64,000 nucleotides of DNA from DASPUH01 sp964518505. Lineage in GTDB: Bacteria; Chloroflexota; Limnocylindria; Limnocylindrales; CSP1-4. Shown here piece after piece: positions 46,197 to 56,756 of this stretch. The translations under genes were made by a program, and so were the position numbers. The notes under the pieces were generated by a model that was not told where the DNA came from, made no database searches, and worked only from the letters and a program-made list of their open reading frames with translations. Position 1 is the stretch's first letter. Every line of letters starts with the position of its first letter. The stretch spans positions 14,445 to 78,444 of the forward strand of contig CAZFGT010000007.1 in NCBI GenBank assembly GCA_964518505.1, in the 5' to 3' direction.

Positions 46197-47792
46197 TTGA
46201 GCGCGTCGCAGCCAGCCGTCCGTCCCGCCCATGCCCGAGGGCAGGCCGGCGCACCGGTCAACCACAACCTGAGCGTGCCGGCGCTGTACGAGGCCGCTAT
46301 CCGTCGCGACGAGGGCCTCATCGCGGACCGTGGGCCGCTCGTGGTGCGCACCGGGTCGCACACCGGCCGCTCGCCGCAGGACAAGTTCATCGTCGACGAA
46401 AGCGCCAGCCGCGACCAGGTCTGGTGGGGCCCGGTCAACCGGCCCATCAGCGAGGAGCACTACGAGGCCCTCCGCGAGCGCGTCCTGGGCCATCTCGCCA
46501 AGCGCGAGACGTTCGTCCAGGACCTCTTCGTGGGGGCCCATCCCGCCCACCGGCGGTCGGTCCGTGTGACGACGGAGTCGGCCTGGGCCAGCCTCTTCGC
46601 CCACAACCTCTTCATCCGCCCGTCGGCCGCCGAGCGGGGCGCCTTCCGGCCCGACTTCACCATCTATGACGCGCCGACGCTGACCGCCGAGCCGGAGCGG
46701 GACGGCACCCGCACGGGGACGTTCATCCTCGTCCACCTCACGCGGCGGGAGGTCCTCATCGGCGGCACGGCCTATGCCGGCGAGATCAAGAAGAGCGCCT
46801 TCACGGTCATGAACTACCTGCTCCCCGATGAGCACGTCCTGCCGATGCACTCGGCGGTCAACGTGGGGCCGGCGGGTGATACGGCAGTCTTCTTCGGCCT
46901 GTCGGGCACGGGCAAGACGACGCTCGTGGCCGACCCGACGCGCACCCTGATCGGCGACGACGAGCACGGCTGGGGCCCCGACGGGGTCTTCAACTTCGAA
47001 GGCGGCTGCTACGCCAAGACGATCCGCCTGTCCCCGATCTACGAGCCGGACATCTTCTCCACGACCCGCCGCTTCGGCACCATCCTGGAGAACGTGGTCA
47101 TGGACGACGCGACGCGCCAGCTGGACCTGGACTCCGAGGCGCTGACGGAGAACACCCGCGGGGCCTTCCCCGTCTCCTTCATCTCCAACGCTTCAGAGGT
47201 CGGCCGCGCCGGCCATCCGCGGACGATCATCTTCCTGACCGCGGACGCCTTCGGGGTCCTGCCGCCCATCTCGCGCCTGACCCGCGAGCAGGCGATGTAC
47301 CACTTCGTGAGCGGTTACACGGCCAAGCTGGCCGGCACGGAGGTGGGGGTCAAGGAGCCATCCGCCACCTTCTCGGCGTGCTTCGGAGCGCCCTTCATGC
47401 CGCGCCATCCGGGTGTCTACGCGGAGATGCTGGGCGCCCGCATCCGCGAGCACGACGCCGCAGTCTGGCTCATCAACACCGGCTGGACCGGCGGCCCGTA
47501 CGGGACCGGTGAGCGCATGAACATCGCCCATACCCGGGCCATGGTCCACGCGGCCATCGACCGCACCATGGAGCACGTCCCCTTCGGCATCGACGCCCGG
47601 TTCGGCATCGCCGTGCCGGCCACCGTGCCCGGCGTACCCGACCAGGTGCTGCAGCCGCGGGACACCTGGGCGGACGGCGCGGCCTACGACCGCCAGGCGG
47701 ACCGGCTGGCGGCGATGTTCCGCGAGAACTTCCGCCACTACGAAGACGAGGTCAGTCCGGCCGTCCGCGAAGCCGGGCCCCGCCCCGCCTGA
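46197..47792 (+). CDS. pckA: Phosphoenolpyruvate carboxykinase (ATP)
   Basis: A 531-residue gluconeogenic enzyme converting oxaloacetate and ATP to PEP. Landmarks: VRTGSHTGRSPQDKF, GGTAYAGEIKKS, the kinase-1a loop GLSGTGKTTL, IGDDEHGW (metal), NFEGGCYAK, FVSGYTAKLAGTE, NTGWTGGPYGTGERM. It uses a TTG start with AAGGAG six bases upstream, so this start is well supported. Long predicted leader. Confidence 0.97.
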   Translation: MSASQPAVRPAHARGQAGAPVNHNLSVPALYEAAIRRDEGLIADRGPLVVRTGSHTGRSPQDKFIVDESASRDQVWWGPVNRPISEEHYEALRERVLGHLAKRETFVQDLFVGAHPAHRRSVRVTTESAWASLFAHNLFIRPSAAERGAFRPDFTIYDAPTLTAEPERDGTRTGTFILVHLTRREVLIGGTAYAGEIKKSAFTVMNYLLPDEHVLPMHSAVNVGPAGDTAVFFGLSGTGKTTLVADPTRTLIGDDEHGWGPDGVFNFEGGCYAKTIRLSPIYEPDIFSTTRRFGTILENVVMDDATRQLDLDSEALTENTRGAFPVSFISNASEVGRAGHPRTIIFLTADAFGVLPPISRLTREQAMYHFVSGYTAKLAGTEVGVKEPSATFSACFGAPFMPRHPGVYAEMLGARIREHDAAVWLINTGWTGGPYGTGERMNIAHTRAMVHAAIDRTMEHVPFGIDARFGIAVPATVPGVPDQVLQPRDTWADGAAYDRQADRLAAMFRENFRHYEDEVSPAVREAGPRPA

Positions 47793-47804
47793 CCCGGGGG
47801 CTGG

Positions 47805-48905
47805 TCAGCCGCCGACCGGCTTGGCGAGTACGGGCTCGTCGGTGACGTAGGCCGAGACCATCGGCCGGGTCCACCACGAGGGCGGCGCCGTCGTCATGCG
47901 CGCCAGCGCCAGCACCGGTGCGTCGTAGTTGACGCGCCAGCCGTTGAAGTCCAGGAAGGCCTGATCCCGGTCGGCCTTGAGGGGCACGCCGTCCGCGGCC
48001 AGGACGTCGCAGACCCGCTCGAAGAGCTCACGGCTGATGCTCGTCGGTGCGTTCTGTGGCGGATGGGCGTCGTAGTGCAGGAAGAAGTAGTCGGCGATGC
48101 GGCGCACCGCCAGATAACCCGCCCGGATGGTCAGGTCGGCCTGCACGTCGAGCGGGATGTCGACCACGGAGCGGGCCAGGGCGGCGGTGTCCATGATCGC
48201 CTCGGCCGCGTTGACCCACGCATGGTCGGCCTGCTGCGAGCGGTAGAAGACCAGGATGGGCAGCGACGTGTGCGTCTCTTCCAGCTCGGAGAACCACGGC
48301 TCCCAGCGCTCCCATATCTCGTGCAGCGCATCCAGGCCGCGCAGGCGATGGGCACGCGTGAGCAGCACGACCGCCGATGGGGGCGAGTCGGCGCGCACCT
48401 CCAGCAGGTTGACCAGCAGCTCGCGGCGCGAGAAGGCGCCGTAGATCGTGGGTAGGTAGGAGATCAGGAGGGCGACCAGGATGAGGCCCAGGGCCGCTTC
48501 GGTGAAGGCGGCCAGGGAGGCGCCGGGGACCGGCGAGCTGGCGAAGCCCAGGGTGAGGATGGACGAGCCGCTGAGACGGAACGAATCGGCCAGCGACCCC
48601 GCGTCAAGGGCCCAGAAGATGAGGGTGTAGCCCATGCCCACGAGCGCGATCCAGTAGATCGGCAGCAGGACCAGCGAGACGGGCGGGTAGTAGGCCAGGA
48701 CGCGGTCCTGCCAGGCGTAGCCCTTGCGCTGGTGCGCGATCAGCCCGAAGAACCGTCGGATGACCAGGAAGAAGGCGCGGATGAGGGGGTCGTTCGAGCC
48801 CCTCGTGAGCACGAAGGCCCGGATGGCGCCCAGCATCGTGCGCGCCACGACATACACCCCGGCCACGAACGCGGCCAGGTGGAGGACCGCCTCGGTCAAG
48901 GGCAT
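47805..48905 (-). CDS. Membrane protein with K+-channel-like pore segment
   Basis: A 366-residue protein. Four hydrophobic segments are seen (about 5-30, 72-95, 110-125, 132-158). Between the second and last lies SGSSILTLGFASSP, positioned like a pore loop and reminiscent of the TxGYGD filter, but without the GYGD signature. The C-terminal ~200 residues are a soluble cytoplasmic domain with RRELLVNLLEVRADSP and helices of unknown fold. TATCCT lies 7 nt before the ATG. Ion-channel relation is a guess from layout. Confidence 0.6.
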   Translation of the reverse strand: MPLTEAVLHLAAFVAGVYVVARTMLGAIRAFVLTRGSNDPLIRAFFLVIRRFFGLIAHQRKGYAWQDRVLAYYPPVSLVLLPIYWIALVGMGYTLIFWALDAGSLADSFRLSGSSILTLGFASSPVPGASLAAFTEAALGLILVALLISYLPTIYGAFSRRELLVNLLEVRADSPPSAVVLLTRAHRLRGLDALHEIWERWEPWFSELEETHTSLPILVFYRSQQADHAWVNAAEAIMDTAALARSVVDIPLDVQADLTIRAGYLAVRRIADYFFLHYDAHPPQNAPTSISRELFERVCDVLAADGVPLKADRDQAFLDFNGWRVNYDAPVLALARMTTAPPSWWTRPMVSAYVTDEPVLAKPVGG

Positions 48906-48940
48906 GCCCGGCAGGATACCGGGCGCGCGGGCCCTCGAGC

Positions 48941-50227
<1,287 letters not shown>

Positions 50228-50233
50228 GGCAGC

Positions 50234-50254
50234 ATCCTACCTCCCGACTAGAAT
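50234..50254. promoter_or_regulatory. Divergent -10 boxes (TAGGAT / TAGAAT) 9 nt apart
   Basis: TAGGAT on the minus strand (50234-50239) serves the PLP gene, leaderless. TAGAAT on the plus strand (50249-50254) serves mdh, with a leader of about 30 nt that holds AGAGGAG. The spacing of 9 nt equals that at 38088-38108. Confidence 0.55.
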
Positions 50255-50290
50255 GGCCTGCCGACCCGCCGCAGAGGAGCGCGCCCGCCC

Positions 50291-51220
50291 ATGTCCCGAC
50301 CGAAGGTCACCGTGATCGGCGCCGGCAACGTCGGCGCCACCACCGCGCAGCGCATCGCCGAGGCAGGCCTGGCCGACGTGGTGCTCGTGGACATCGTGGA
50401 GGGCCTGCCCCAGGGCAAGGCGCTCGACCTGGCCGAGTCCGCTCCCATCCTGGGCCACGACTGCCAGATCACCGGCACCAACGACTATGCCGACACGGCC
50501 GGCTCGGACATCGTGGTCGTCACCAGCGGCCTCGCCCGCCAGCCGGGCATGAGTCGCGACGACCTGCTGGCGAAGAACGCCGGCATCGTGGGCAGCGTGG
50601 TGCGGTCGGCCGTGGCGGTCTCGCCCCAGGCGATCCTCATCATCGTCACCAACCCGCTCGATGCGATGTGCCACATCGCCATGCGCGCCAGCGGCTTCCC
50701 CCGCGAGCGGGTCATCGGCATGGCCGGGGTCCTCGACAGTGCCCGCTTCCGCACCTTCATGGCCCGCGAGTTGGGGGTCTCGGTGACCAGCACGCACGCC
50801 TTCGTCCTTGGTGGACACGGCGACACGATGGTGCCGCTGCCGCGCTACAGCACGGTGGCCGGCGTGCCGCTCACAGAGCTCCTGAGCGCGGAGCGCATCC
50901 AAGCACTCGTGACGCGCACGCGCAACGGCGGTGCGGAGGTGGTGGCCCTGCTCAAGACGGGCAGCGCCTTCTACGCCCCAGCCGCGTCGGTGGCCCAGAT
51001 GACGGCCGCGATCCTGGGCGACACGAAGGCCATCCTGCCCTGCGCCGTGCTGCTCCAGGGCGAATACGGCGCGCACGACCTGTTCGTCGGCGTGCCGGTC
51101 AAGCTGGGCCGGCGCGGGATGGAGGAGATCGTGCCCATCGAGCTGACCGCCGACGAGCAGGCCGAGTTCGACCGGTCGGCGGCGGCCGTGCGGGAGCTGG
51201 TGGACCACCTGCCGGCATGA
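50291..51220 (+). CDS. mdh: Malate dehydrogenase, LDH-like type
   Basis: A 309-residue NAD enzyme. Landmarks: VIGAGNVGATTAQRIA, VDIVEGLPQGKALDL, the Arg in ARQPGMSRDDLL, VTNPLDAM and the catalytic His in LGGHGDTMVPL. RQPGMSR at the substrate loop fits malate rather than lactate. AGAGGAG lies upstream of the ATG. Confidence 0.95.
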   Translation: MSRPKVTVIGAGNVGATTAQRIAEAGLADVVLVDIVEGLPQGKALDLAESAPILGHDCQITGTNDYADTAGSDIVVVTSGLARQPGMSRDDLLAKNAGIVGSVVRSAVAVSPQAILIIVTNPLDAMCHIAMRASGFPRERVIGMAGVLDSARFRTFMARELGVSVTSTHAFVLGGHGDTMVPLPRYSTVAGVPLTELLSAERIQALVTRTRNGGAEVVALLKTGSAFYAPAASVAQMTAAILGDTKAILPCAVLLQGEYGAHDLFVGVPVKLGRRGMEEIVPIELTADEQAEFDRSAAAVRELVDHLPA

Positions 51221-51268
51221 GCCCGCGGCCCCGGGTGCGATGACGCCCGCCTCGATCCAGGCGGCCTG

Positions 51269-51922
51269 ATGACCGTCATCACCCTGTCCCGCCAGTACGG
51301 CAGCGGCGGCGGTGCCATCGGCCGCGCGCTCGCCCAGCGCCTGGGGGCGGAGTACCTGGATCGCGAGCTGGTGGCCCAGGTGGCGGCCCGCAGCGGCATC
51401 CCGGAGGCGGAGGCGGCCGGCTACGACGAGCGACTGCCGGGTCTCTGGCGGCGCCTCGCGGCCGCCCTCACCTCGGCCACGCCCGAAGAGGCGACCGTCG
51501 CGCTGCCGGTGGAGGTGTCGGGTGAAGCGGCCATCGAGGAGCGCCTCTTCGCCATCACGCGCAGCGTCATCGAGGAGGCGGCCGCCTCCGGCAATGCCGT
51601 GATCGCCGGCCGAGGGGGCGGGTTCATCCTTGCCGGCCGGCCCGGCGTCCTGCGCGTCCAGCTGCACGCATCGCTCGACGCGCGGGTGAGCTACCTGCGT
51701 GCGCGCGTCGAGGAACTGCCGCCGGACGTGCGGCCCGACGCCGACGACGCGGCGCTCAAGGCCCTCTGCACGTCAGTCGACCGGGCCCGTGCCGGGTACC
51801 TGCGCAGCCGCTTCGGCGTTGACTGGATGGACCTCCGCCACTACGACCTGTCGCTCGATGCCGGCCGCCTCGGGCTCGCCCGCTGCACGGACCTCATCGC
51901 GCTGGCGGCACCGTCGCCGTGA
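51269..51922 (+). CDS. Cytidylate kinase-like family protein
   Basis: A 217-residue P-loop kinase of the cytidylate_kin2 family. ITLSRQYGSGGGAIGRALAQRLG is the P-loop with its leading SR, and 'AVIAGRGGGFIL' and the basic LRARVEELP lid region follow. The physiological substrate of this family is not settled. The MFS gene overlaps its stop (GTGA). Confidence 0.85.
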   Translation: MTVITLSRQYGSGGGAIGRALAQRLGAEYLDRELVAQVAARSGIPEAEAAGYDERLPGLWRRLAAALTSATPEEATVALPVEVSGEAAIEERLFAITRSVIEEAAASGNAVIAGRGGGFILAGRPGVLRVQLHASLDARVSYLRARVEELPPDVRPDADDAALKALCTSVDRARAGYLRSRFGVDWMDLRHYDLSLDAGRLGLARCTDLIALAAPSP

Positions 51923-53175
51923 CCCTCGGCCGCGGGCTCTCCGCGATGGGCGTCCGCAACTACCGCCTCTTCTGGTCCGGCCAGCTCATCTCGCTGGTCG
52001 GTACCTGGATGGACAGCGTGGCCCAGAGCTGGCTCATCCTGCTGCTGACCAACGACCCGGTCGCGCTGGGGTTGCGCTCCGTCTTCCAGTTCATGCCGGT
52101 CCTGGTGCTCGGCCTGTTCGGCGGCATCATCGCCGACACCCTGCCCAAGCGGGCCACGCTGTACGTCACCCAGGCGGGCTCCGGCCTCGTGGCCCTGACG
52201 CTCGGCGTGCTGACCCTGACCGGGACGGTCCAGGTGTGGCACATCTACGTCCTCGCCACGATCCTGGGCTGCATCAGCGCGGTCGATATGCCGGTGCGCC
52301 AGTCATTCGTCGTCGAGATGGTCGGCCGGGAGCACGTGGTGAACGCCGTGGCCTTGAACAGCGCGACCTTCAACGGCGCCCGCATCATCGGACCCGCGGT
52401 CGGAGGGGTGCTCATCGGCGCGGTCGGCGTGGGCCTCTGCTTCATGCTCAACGCGGCGAGCTACCTGGCCGTGCTGGCCGCGCTCTTCCTGATGCATGAG
52501 GTCGAGCTCCACCCGGGGGTCCGTTCGCCGGTGCCGCACTCAGCGCGCGCCGTCGTCGACCAGCTGGCGGAGGGTCTGCGGTATGTGCAGCGCACGCCGT
52601 CGGTCTTCCTGGCCATCATGGTGTTGGGCATCGTCAGCACGGTGGCCCTCAACTTCTCCGTCGTGATGCCGCTGTACGCAGCCGAGACGCTGCACGGTGA
52701 TGCCAGCACGTACGGGTATCTCATGGCTGCGGCGGGGGTCGGGTCGCTCGCCGCGGCCCTCCTCATCGCCTTCGGCATGCGGCCCACCCTGCGCCTGCTG
52801 GTCATCGGCAGCGCGCTCATCGGGATCGCCCTGGTGGGCCTGGCGGTCTCACCGATGCTGCTGGTCAGCCTGCCCATCATGGTCCTCCTGGGCTTCGCCA
52901 CGATCACCATGAGTGCCACCACCAACACCCTCATCCAGCTGCAGGTGCCCGATGCCCTGCGCGGACGGGTGATGAGCGTCTACACCACGGTGTTCGCCGG
53001 GACGACGCCCATCGGCGGCCTGGCTTCGGGCGTGGCCATGGCCGTGGCCGGCGTGACCGCCACGCTGGCGGTGGCTGGCGGCCTGACGCTCCTCACGGCC
53101 GGGGCCGCGGTCACCCGCCTGTCCGGTGTCGCTCGGGCTGGTGCGGCGCACGTGCCGCCCGAGCCCCTGGCCTGA
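51919..53175 (+). CDS. Major facilitator superfamily transporter
   Basis: A 418-residue, 12-helix transporter. Opening NYRLFWSGQLISLVGTWMDSVA and LGLFGGIIADTLPKR (MFS loop 2-3 motif) match the EntS/MFS_3 exporter group. LNSATFNGARIIGPAVGG is typical of the same group. Likely proton-driven efflux of a small molecule; substrate unknown. GTG start overlapping the kinase gene; the Lgt-like gene starts 1 nt after its stop. Confidence 0.92.
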   Translation: MTLGRGLSAMGVRNYRLFWSGQLISLVGTWMDSVAQSWLILLLTNDPVALGLRSVFQFMPVLVLGLFGGIIADTLPKRATLYVTQAGSGLVALTLGVLTLTGTVQVWHIYVLATILGCISAVDMPVRQSFVVEMVGREHVVNAVALNSATFNGARIIGPAVGGVLIGAVGVGLCFMLNAASYLAVLAALFLMHEVELHPGVRSPVPHSARAVVDQLAEGLRYVQRTPSVFLAIMVLGIVSTVALNFSVVMPLYAAETLHGDASTYGYLMAAAGVGSLAAALLIAFGMRPTLRLLVIGSALIGIALVGLAVSPMLLVSLPIMVLLGFATITMSATTNTLIQLQVPDALRGRVMSVYTTVFAGTTPIGGLASGVAMAVAGVTATLAVAGGLTLLTAGAAVTRLSGVARAGAAHVPPEPLA

Positions 53176-53176
53176 G

Positions 53177-54145
53177 ATGGACGGCCTGCTCGCGGTGATC
53201 CGGCTGGACTTCGACCCGATCCTGCACCTGCGCGGGCCGGTCAGCGCGGACATCGCCTACGCCACCCTGGCGGTCGCCGGCGCCATCTTCGTGGCCATCC
53301 TCCTGGCGGCTCGTTTCGCCGACCGGAGCGGGCGTCGCACGGGGCTCCCGTCCCTGCGGCTCGACGACCTCCTGTTCATCGTCCTTGGCATCATCCCCGG
53401 GGCGGTGATCGGCGGCCGCCTGATGTATGCCCTCGACTACCTGCCCTACTACCAGGCGAACCCCACGGCGCTGATCGACCCGGCCCAGGGTGGCCTGTCG
53501 CTGCTGGGGGCGGTCATCGGTGGCGCCGTCACCGGCGCCTACATCGCCGGGCTGCTCGACTCGGCATCTCGCTGGCTCGATGTCGCCAGCACGTCGATGC
53601 TGCTGGCCATCGGCCTCGGCAAGTTCGCCACGGTGCTCGAGGGGGCGGGCCAGGGCCAGTTCTGGACCGGTGCATGGGCCATCGGCTATGCCGGGAGCGG
53701 ACCGTGGCTGTCGCCGTCCGCGCAGATCCCGGCCCACCCGACCCAGGTGTACGAGGGCCTGTGGGCCCTGCTCGGGATCGTGGTCGTGCTGGCCGTCCAC
53801 GCCGGGCCGGTGCTGGGACACCTGCCCGAACGCGTCAGGCAGGCGGGGACGTGGGCGGCCAACCGCGAGGCGCTCGGTGAACCCGTGGCGCGCGGGCGCC
53901 TGCGCTTCGGTTACCTGTTCCTGGTGGCCCTCGTGTGGTGGCTCGTGGGGCGCATCGGGATCGCCTTCCTGTGGCGCGACGACCCGGTGCTTGGCCCGCT
54001 CGGCGTGGAGCAGGTGGCGGCCATCATCGTCGTGCTGGTGATCGTGGTCGGTGTACTGGTCGCCAGCATCCGCCAGCCGCGGCCGCTGGCAACCGAGGAG
54101 CGCTGGCGCGTCGGGCACCGTCGATGGCGCCTGCGCGGGGGCTAG
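53177..54145 (+). CDS. Lgt-like membrane protein with altered signature
   Basis: A 322-residue protein with about seven helices, resembling prolipoprotein diacylglyceryl transferase. ILGIIPGAVIGGRLMY, GGLSLLGAVIGGAV and HPTQVYEGLWALLG keep the Lgt frame. The region equal to the RxGN..N signature reads GLGKFATVLEGAGQG, lacking the conserved Arg and Asn residues seen in the authentic Lgt at 41974. It may be inactive or have another activity. It sits one base after an MFS gene. Confidence 0.75.
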   Translation: MDGLLAVIRLDFDPILHLRGPVSADIAYATLAVAGAIFVAILLAARFADRSGRRTGLPSLRLDDLLFIVLGIIPGAVIGGRLMYALDYLPYYQANPTALIDPAQGGLSLLGAVIGGAVTGAYIAGLLDSASRWLDVASTSMLLAIGLGKFATVLEGAGQGQFWTGAWAIGYAGSGPWLSPSAQIPAHPTQVYEGLWALLGIVVVLAVHAGPVLGHLPERVRQAGTWAANREALGEPVARGRLRFGYLFLVALVWWLVGRIGIAFLWRDDPVLGPLGVEQVAAIIVVLVIVVGVLVASIRQPRPLATEERWRVGHRRWRLRGG

Positions 54146-54146
54146 G

Positions 54147-54533
54147 TCAGAGCGGCGGCTCGGCGAACTGGATGACGCCGATGATGTTGCCCTCGCTGTC
54201 GCGGAACCAGGCCGCCTGGAAGGTGCCCATGTCGGCGACCGAGTCGATCGTCTTGAGCGTCGGGTAGTCGTACTCCTCGAAGACCACCCCGCGGCCCTTG
54301 AGGTCGGCCACGTCGGCCGCCAGGTCGTGGCTCATGAACGCCGCCGCGGTGGACTTGGCCGTGCCGGCGCCGCTCGACCTGGACAGCGCGAACCACGAGT
54401 CCAGGCACTGGTAGATGACGAAGTTCGAGCGCACGGTCGTGGGCGTCAGGCCGACCGTGCCCTCCCAGTAGGCGCGGGCGCGGTCCATATCGGCGGCGGG
54501 GACGATGGCGTGGATGTGGCGCTGCTGCAGCAT
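54147..54533 (-). CDS. Glyoxalase/VOC-superfamily protein
   Basis: A 128-residue protein with two betaalphabetabetabeta modules: HIHAIVPAADMDRARAYWEGTVGL in the first and MGTFQAAWFRDSEGNIIGVIQ in the second. Metal-ligand positions (His/Glu) are partly present. Converges with the Lgt-like gene. Substrate unknown. Confidence 0.85.
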   Translation of the reverse strand: MLQQRHIHAIVPAADMDRARAYWEGTVGLTPTTVRSNFVIYQCLDSWFALSRSSGAGTAKSTAAAFMSHDLAADVADLKGRGVVFEEYDYPTLKTIDSVADMGTFQAAWFRDSEGNIIGVIQFAEPPL

Positions 54534-54543
54534 GCCGCGCAGT

Positions 54544-56756
54544 CTATCGAGAAGGCGCCAGGCCCTGCCACGCCAGCGACTCCTCGATCACCGTCCGCTG
54601 GCAGGCCGTCGTGCCGACCGGGCACCGTGACGCCGTGGGAACCTGCACGTGCACGCGCATCACGAACGGCGCTCCCCACGCGGGCACGGTCGTGACCACG
54701 GCGATGCGGACCGCGACCCACGGCGGACTGCCTCTCAGCGCGCCCTGCGGGTCGCCGGGGGTGTCCAGGAACCACAGGCCGCCGCACAGCGCCTCCGCCG
54801 CCGGGTTGAAGGAAACCCCCGGCGATGGCGCCGGGATGAAGGGGCAGAAGTAGACCTCCGGCGTCGTGGGGGTCCATCCGCCGACCAGGAACGAGGTCGC
54901 GTCGGTCGCTTGGTTGACCCGATCCACGAAGGCCTTCCCGCGAAGCACCGGCTGGCCGTCGATCGACGACGGGACGTCCGCTGAGGACGACGGCGTCGGC
55001 GTACTGGTCGGCGCAGGAGGGACGAGGCCCGTGGAGGCCGTCCACACCACGCGGTCCACGATCACGGCTGCGTCGCACGCCGTGCGGATGGAGGCGTCGC
55101 AGGCGGCGCTGGCCGGGTCGTGGCCGTGGATCTCCAACACGACCGCGCCGTTCGGCGGCGCGTCAGCCCCTGGGCCAAGCGTCAGGTTCAGGTCGTCTGA
55201 CGTCGCGTGATCCTGGCCGATCGGGATCGGGCCTGCCCCCAGCATGCTCGGCTGGCAGTTGTCGGGCAGGAGGCTGCTGCCTGGAGTCGGTGGCACGGTG
55301 GCTGGGATGTACGGGCAGGGCAGCGCCAGCCCGGCGTACCACCCGCGCACGAAGAGTTCGGCGGCACTGGTGGACTGAGCCAACGTGTCCTGCGCCTCGG
55401 AGACCGACAGGGTCTGCTGGCCGCCGATCCAGGCGGGCAGGCCGTCCGGCCCGAGGGCCGGTCCATCCCACGCCAGGACATCCACCACGATGGCGTGCGC
55501 ACAGGCGTCCTGATCCGCCCCTACGCAGGTCGTCGCCAGGGGGTCATGGGTGTGGACGCGCACGATCACCGGGCCCGCGCCCTGCCAATCGGCGATGGCC
55601 GTACGGAAGTGGAGCTCCACTGGACCCTCGATGCCGCTGACGGGTGACTCGGTGAGGTACGACCCGCAGAAGCTCCCGCCCAGCACCTGCTGCCCTTCCG
55701 ATCCGCCCAGCGTTGCGCACCCGGTGTACGGGAAGACGGTGCTGACCCAGCCGCCGATGAGGAACGATGAGGCGTCGGTCGACGCCGCGGCGCGGGCCGC
55801 TGCTTCGGTCGGCCGCAGCACGGCCTGGCCATCGAACGTGGAAGGGATCCCGTCGGCGTAGACGCCACCGGACGCCGCGGCCGTCGGGCCCGTAGCCACT
55901 ACGGTCGGGGTCCACGCGACTGCCTCCACGACCAGCGCTTCCTGGCACTGGGCTGTCCATGGCGGCGGGCACCCGGCCGCGGCGGCNNNNNNNNNNNNNN
56001 NNNNNNNNNNNNNNNNNNNNNNNNNNNNNNNNNNNNNNNNNNNNNNNNNNNNNNNNNNNNNNNNNNNNNNNNNNNNNNNNNNNNNNCCAGCGCTTCCTGG
56101 CACTGGGCTGTCCATGGCGGCGGGCACCCGGCCGCGGCGGCATCGTGCGTGTGAACCCGGACCACCACCGCGGTCCCGGCCGGGACGACGCCTAGAGCAC
56201 CAGTGATCGCGACCAATGCCGAGCCTGCGGCGGTCGGATCAGTCAAGACGTCACCGGGGCAGACAACGAGCCTGGCCGCGGTGGATGGCAATGGTTGGAC
56301 CTGCACGGGGCAATGGACCGGACCCTGCGCCTCGAAGATGCCACCGACGAGGAACGGTGCGTCGTCGGTGGTCTGCGGCACTCGGACTAGTGCTTCAGCT
56401 ACGGTCAACACCGATTCACCGTCGATCGATGCAGGTATGCCGTACAGGCCCATGACCACCGCCGGCTGAGATCCCGTTGCCTGGTTGCTCCCAGTCGTCG
56501 GCGACGGTCCGACGGTGCCGCCTAGGAAGCCGCTGGTCAGGGCCACCACCAGCACGATGGCGAGTGCCGATGCCGCCACCGCACCGCCGGCGAACCCGCG
56601 GCCGCCGAGCCGTCCCCGACGCACCGACGTGCCCGGCACACCGACCAGGCCGCGTTTGACGTCCTGCTCGGCCGCGCGGACCTCCAGGGCGAACCAGCGC
56701 TGGAGGCGGTCGGGCGGCGGGTCCGGTGCTCCCGGCTGCTGCTGCTCAACCATCAC
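54544..56756 (-). CDS. Single-pass membrane protein with four tandem extracytoplasmic repeats, partner of ECF sigma; interrupted by assembly gap
   Basis: After removing the 100-N gap and one copy of the 55-nt duplicate, a single frame of about 685 residues results. A cytoplasmic N-terminus (~1-55, including DRLQRWFALEVRAAEQDVKR) precedes a transmembrane helix (~57-79). Four repeats of about 130 residues follow (~104-230, 251-378, 387-520, 542-678). Each opens with a phrase like IPASIDGESVL, has FLVGGW in the middle and ends in a VRVHTHD...C...C...VVEAVAW segment. The start overlaps the sigma stop by 11 nt. No HxxxCxxC is present. Function, perhaps anti-sigma or sensor, is inferred from position. 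Confidence 0.75.
55987..56086. other. 100-N scaffold gap with duplicated 55-nt flanks
   Basis: Bases 55932-55986 and 56087-56141 are identical. The true protein has this segment once. Confidence 0.95.
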
